From NCBI GenBank assembly GCA_001574975.1, contig KQ965791.1:10623-74622 (forward strand): a stretch of 64,000 bases of DNA, given 5' to 3'. The position numbers were made by a program, and so were the translations under genes. The stretch is from Gonapodya prolifera JEL478 (taxonomy: Eukaryota; Monoblepharomycota; Monoblepharidomycetes; Monoblepharidales; Gonapodyaceae). This document shows positions 59,865 to 64,000 of this stretch, piece by piece. The notes below the pieces were generated by a model that ran no database searches, had not been told where the DNA came from, and worked only from the letters and a program-made list of their open reading frames with translations. Position 1 is the first letter of the stretch. The number at the start of each line of letters is the position of its first letter.

Positions 59865-61805
59865 ATGACGACGAGCAGTGGCTTGATGGATCTGTCTCTG
59901 GAGTTGATCGTCGTCGGATTGAGCGCATTTCTGGGAACAGGTCTCAACAAAACATTCCCTTCGACGCTCGTTCTCGGTAATGCACTGTCGCTCTTCCAGC
60001 CTCGCTCGATGCTGCTCAATAAACGGCGCTGGGTCTTGTGCTATCCTTACGCGGTTCGCTTTCGGTCAACATCCCCGCTCTGCTGTTTGTTTTCTCAGGC
60101 TTTCATTCTCCTCTCTCTTTCCACTCATCTGGGCAACCGGCTGGTCGGTCCTCTCCCGTGCTGGTGCCCTAGGTCGGTCGCTGACTTGAACACCCCAAGA
60201 TGCGAACTCGAATATCGCATGGATTCCTCCCCCTGTTGGGGCCAGAGAGAATTGACTTTGTCGTCGCCGCTTTAGCCACTGCCGTGGCTGCTCTCTCTGG
60301 CGAGCTATCCTTCGTTCCGACCCCATTTCAAATCTCCTCGTCGTCGAATCGTTCTCTGTTCCGCCCTCGGATTCCTCCTTCTCATCCTCCCATCGACTCT
60401 CAGATTCTCTGAAAGTGGGGTAGCGCCGGCGCACGGACATACCATAGAGGTCGCTTGCGTGCGTCCGCGAGGTGACACTCCGGCTCTAGCAGAATATGCG
60501 ACCGAAACAGGTGAGTCTTCCTTTCCGATTGGAACGTAGGAGTACATGGGATTTTTTAGACTGTGATGGTTGTGCCCGTGGGCCTGTTTCCACCCACTTG
60601 GATGTGCTACCTGTTACACTTTCAGTCGGACAACATATACAGTTTCGTTTTATGTTCCACGTTTTCGCACATATTCTAAACATCGTTCTCTTTTACGTCT
60701 TTGCCACAGACATGCATGCCGTACGCGGCTCCAAAAATGCTCCTCTGGCTCGAATCCTCGCTCCGGGTCGCCTCCAGAACGGATCTCGCCAAACTCATCA
60801 CCTCCGTGTATCAATTGCCCCCGCCCGACATGCTCTCCTTGGAGCTACCGTGTCAGGACCATGGGATCTCTTGGCACCCCTCGAGGACCCGCCGGTGAAG
60901 CCGAGCGCACCAGGGAAGCTTGCACAAGCCCTGCTTCTCTTCTCCCCCGCCAACGGCACACTAGCCCTCACCTATTTCAAGCGCGCGCTAGTTCTCATTG
61001 CAGAAACGTCGTTCTTCTTACCTGGAACAGGACCTATACCATCGCTCGCCATCACAGTTCCCATTCCGCCATCGCGCAGGCCGCCAGGTCCCGGTCATCC
61101 CAAGACAGTCAACATCACCATTATCCCCTCAATCTGTCTGGATGCCTCTTACCCGTCTCTTCTCCTTCCGGCCATCGCGTCGGCACCATCGTCCCACCCA
61201 CCGATCCTTCTCAATCCTGCGTCCCTGTGGCATACTGCAGCCGCAGAGGACCGCCTGGCCACTCTGGCCACTCTGTCTCGCTCGGCGTCTGTTACTGCAT
61301 TCACCTGCGCCACCAACTCCCATGGTATCAGCGCCGTCATTGACAGTAATGGCGAGTTCCTCGCAAAGCCTCGCGCTGGCGGGTCGCTCGAAACCGATCT
61401 ACCTATACCAGTTGCGGGTGTGTCTATCTACGCCACGCGGCTTGGGTCCGTTGGGTCCTTGACATCGCTGCTTAGTCTCTCCCTCATCGGTGTTGGCGCT
61501 GTGAGGGCGGCGACGGCGTGGGCGGAGAAATGGCGCAAACAAGTTCCGACAGCTGTGTTGGTGGAAGTGGCGCACGGGAACTGGAGAATGGCGCGGCCGA
61601 TGACGAGGATGAACCCCTCCACGAGCAACCGGCTGGGCCTACTAATTCAGTCCGGGAAGGGTTGCGTAATGCGTGGAAAGGTGTCGTGAACGTGGCAAAT
61701 GCATATAGCCTACAAGGACGGATGAGAGGAACGAGGGGTAGTTCTGCAGCTGGGAGTGCACCGGAGTTGGGAGCCGATCGGTCGTTGATTGATGTGGGAG
61801 AGTAG
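59865..61805 (+). CDS. Membrane nitrilase-superfamily protein resembling apolipoprotein N-acyltransferase
   Basis: Successive parts fit the Lnt-like branch of the carbon-nitrogen hydrolase superfamily. N-terminal hydrophobic segments (LELIVVGLSAFLGTGL, 59.9 kb; FPLIWATGWSVLSRAGALG, 60.12 kb; FVVAALATAVAAL, 60.26 kb) are followed by MLLWLESSL (candidate catalytic Glu, 60.74 kb), ALLLFSPANGTLALTYFKRA (candidate catalytic Lys in YFKR, about 60.98 kb) and IPSICLDASYPSLLLPAIA (candidate nucleophile Cys, codon 61135-61137). ATNSHGISAVIDSNGEFLAK and a final hydrophobic segment (SLTSLLSLSLIGVGAV) come next. Bacterial Lnt N-acylates lipoproteins; the fungal substrate is unknown. The start (first ATG at 59865) and exon joins are tentative. 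The frame changes near 60.82 and about 61.54 kb, and the acidic tail ending at 61805 is assumed. Confidence 0.7.
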
Positions 61806-61973
61806 TGAGAGAATAATTGCATGTTTGTTAGTGCATGCAGGCGCGTGGTAATCAGTCATGTATCCTTGATCATTCGACTTTTCATTTAACGTCACAATAA
61901 CATATATTAGGAGCACCTCAATCTGCACCAACATATACAATATTTTCAAAAACATCACAGAAAACCCTCAAAG

Positions 61974-63783
61974 TTACTTATTCTCCTCAACGGCACCGTT
62001 TCCCTCCTCAAGCATCAAATTCTCCTTCGTGTCAGTTCCGTCCTCCGAAATATCTGCCACCTGCACATCTCCCGTAACCAAGTTGGCATCGCGGTCCTCG
62101 ACACCAATGGAGATGGTCACAATGAGGGCGACGACTGTGAATGCGATGAAGATGGCTTGGGTGAGCGCGTAGTTGGGCACGGAGCCCCCCTTGTAGTCAC
62201 CTTTGGGAAGTTGGGAAAGTGCCGAAGGTCATTTGAAAGAATCAAACGGCGCATGTGGTGATCGACTCACGGGTTGGGTAGTTGTCTGCAATAGCCGCCT
62301 CGATCTGCGCACTTGCCGCACTGATCATGTTCCCCGTGTTGTACATCAAACCCGGGAATGTCGCTCTGATCGACGGTGGCGAGATCTCGGTCAAGTACGA
62401 GGGAACGCATCCCCACGCGCCCTGAACGAAGAACTGCATCGCGAAGCCGGCACCCTGGATCCCGGCTTTGCTGGAGGAGAACGCCCACGGGTAGATGAGG
62501 ACGCCCGCGCAGAAAGCCGAGAAGATGATCGCACGGCGGCGGCCAAAGTACTGGCCCAGGAAGCCGATGAGAGTGCCCCCGATGATGGCGCCGGTGGAGC
62601 TGATGGCGACGGTGGCGGCTTTGTCGGAAGAAGAGTAGCCGAGTTGTTTGGTGATGTAGGTGGGGAAGAGATCCTTGCGACACCATGTGGTGAGAAACGT
62701 GGATGAAGGGTGCAGATTATGTCGAGAGATGAAGCTTCGCATACCTGACTCCCGTGCGAGAAGAAGTTGAAGAAAGTCATCAACAAGATGCAGTAGATAG
62801 CACGGGGCCAGTACAGTTTCATGGTGATGCCCAGATCAGCAAGGAAGTTGGAGTGCGTCGCGGCGCGGCGCTTCTCTTGGTTCTGGTACGCCTCGCTCTC
62901 CGGGACCAAGAATCGAATAACAATGATGAGAACGGCCGGGAAGCACCCGATGTAGAAGAGGGCGCGCCAGTTGCTGGGATAGTACATGTAAACGAGAGAA
63001 AAGAGACCCGAGGAGATGAGGTTTCCGGTGGCATAACCTTGCTGCAGGATGCCGGAGAAGAGACCACGGCATTCGGCGGGAATGGCTTCCATGGCGAGGG
63101 AGGCACCGAGACCCCATTCACCTCCCATTGCTGAGTGGTCGCATTCAGATCGTGTGCCAGTTGGTCGGTCGAAAATTGTTGCCGAAGCTCCTCAGAAGTG
63201 GCACTCACCGATTCCAAAGAGACTTCGCACAACCAAAAAGCTCGCAAAGTTGGGACAGAAACCAGTGGCGAGTTCGAGAATCGAATACATCTGATTGAGA
63301 GACGGGACCACAATCAAACCAAGTCTCGCGCCTCGGGGAGCAATGAACAAGACTTACAATGACGTTAATCATCAAAGGATATCGTCGCCCCCACTTGTCC
63401 CCAGCAAGACCGAAAATGAGTGCTCCCACGGGTCTCAGCAGCAGCGTGAGGGTGATGGCACTTGTGACGGCGCTGTCGCTAGTTCCGAACTCCTTGGAGA
63501 TGTCGGAGACGGCCAGAGTGAGAAGAAAGTAGTCCATAGCGTCAAGGGCCCATCCGAGAAAAGCCTGCGCCAGCAAAGGGAGAAGATGTTCAGTTGCACT
63601 TTCGATGGCCAGCAAGCGCCAACTAAGTGATATATTTACCGCCGTGAAGACCACCCATTGTTTCGGTGAAAGTTTAGAAAGCAATGCAATAGGGCTCTCT
63701 GGCTTCCGTATAGGCTCCGTGACAAGTTTTTTCAGTGCGACTTTGGCGTTCTTGAGCGAAATAGTGCTCTCGCGGGCCGACAT
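61974..63783 (-). CDS. JEN1/SHS-type MFS carboxylate:H+ symporter
   Basis: JEN1-type carriers import lactate, pyruvate or related carboxylates with protons across the plasma membrane. The start at 63783 (MSARESTISLKNAKVALKKL) precedes SPKQWVVFTAV, which splices to AFLGWALDAMDYFLLTLAVS. Then come LAGDKWGRRYPLMINVIV (MFS signature loop), ELATGFCPNFASFLVVRSLF, MGGEWGLGASLAMEAIPAEC (a JEN/SHS hallmark), GNLISSGLFSLVYMYYPSNW, RKDLFPTYITKQLGYSS, GFLGQYFGRRRAIIFSAFCA (second signature) and SYLTEISPPSIRATFPGLMY. A last exon follows (GDYKGGSVPNYALTQAIFIA and an acidic tail, ending at 61974). About six exons give the usual 12-helix layout. The substrate cannot be told. An upstream exon beyond 63783 is possible. 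The 3' end converges on the Lnt-like gene. Confidence 0.9.
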
Positions 63784-64000
63784 CTGGTCGTTGGACCAAA
63801 ATCGAGCAGCGTTTGGATTGAGCAGGCGATCTAGACGTCGTGAGGATGCGGAAAGAAAACGGTTAGGCGAGTTTGGAACGGGTCCGGTAACAGATTCACT
63901 ACACGTCGCGAACACTTGCCTTCTGCAGGATAGACTGAATCGACTGCGATAACAGAAGATGACTTCAACCGTCCGCTCGGCAGACTCACAAAGACTTTTG
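63784..64000. promoter_or_regulatory. Upstream flank of the JEN1-type gene
   Basis: The open frame of the transporter extends upstream to 63915, so a longer N-terminus or an earlier exon is possible. No other feature is seen before the window ends. Confidence 0.3.

Overview
The window looks like nuclear DNA of a fungus. Protein genes are split by many GT..AG introns, and the gene set is core eukaryotic: Elongator, GATOR1, V-ATPase, the RNA polymerase I factor RRN3, mitochondrial dynamin, and ribosomal proteins uS7 and uS14. The mobile-element fossils are Ty3/gypsy and Ty1/copia. A long NBAS-type SEC39 gene with an N-terminal beta-propeller region points, by inference, to an early-diverging lineage such as a chytrid rather than to Dikarya. 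Species and chromosome cannot be told from the sequence.

Layout. Positions 1-8.3 kb are an LTR-element graveyard. A minus-strand Ty3/gypsy fossil (459-7102, including its 239-bp 5' LTR) abuts a plus-strand chromodomain Ty3/gypsy fossil (7103 to about 8.3 kb), and a gag fragment lies at the left edge. From 8.9 to 20.0 kb IML1/DEPDC5 (minus) and ELP1 (plus) diverge from a gap of only 51 bp. From 20.7 to 23.4 kb are uS14, TCTP and a pseudouridine synthase. NBAS/SEC39 fills 23.7-32.5 kb. From 32.5 to 38.7 kb the DNA is AT-rich, has few or no genes, and contains a copia relic.

From 38.7 kb on the window is gene-dense. In order it holds RRN3, VMA7 and MGM1 (all minus), DCN1 (plus), a three-RRM TIA1/PUB1-like protein (minus), an ankyrin-repeat protein (minus), a roughly 1.3-kb tandem repeat array, RPS5/uS7 (plus), an Lnt-like membrane nitrilase-superfamily protein (plus) and a JEN1/SHS-type transporter (minus).

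No single pathway joins the genes. Several serve growth control and translation: GATOR1/TORC1 signalling, tRNA wobble modification by Elongator, Pol I initiation, ribosomal proteins, TCTP and a pseudouridine synthase. Others serve membrane traffic and organelles: the SEC39/Dsl1 tether, V-ATPase and mitochondrial fusion.

The most unusual structures are the ten-copy repeat of about 143 bp at 56.0-57.3 kb, whose units carry matching 14-bp inverted arms, and a GC-rich repeat present in opposite orientation inside two divergent genes (14.9 and 15.9 kb). There is also a 26-bp-stem hairpin at 46.3 kb. Several host genes (ELP1, the pseudouridine synthase, NBAS, the Lnt-like gene and the ankyrin gene) show single-base frame slips inside conserved regions. 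These may be residual assembly indels, and they limit how exactly exons can be placed.
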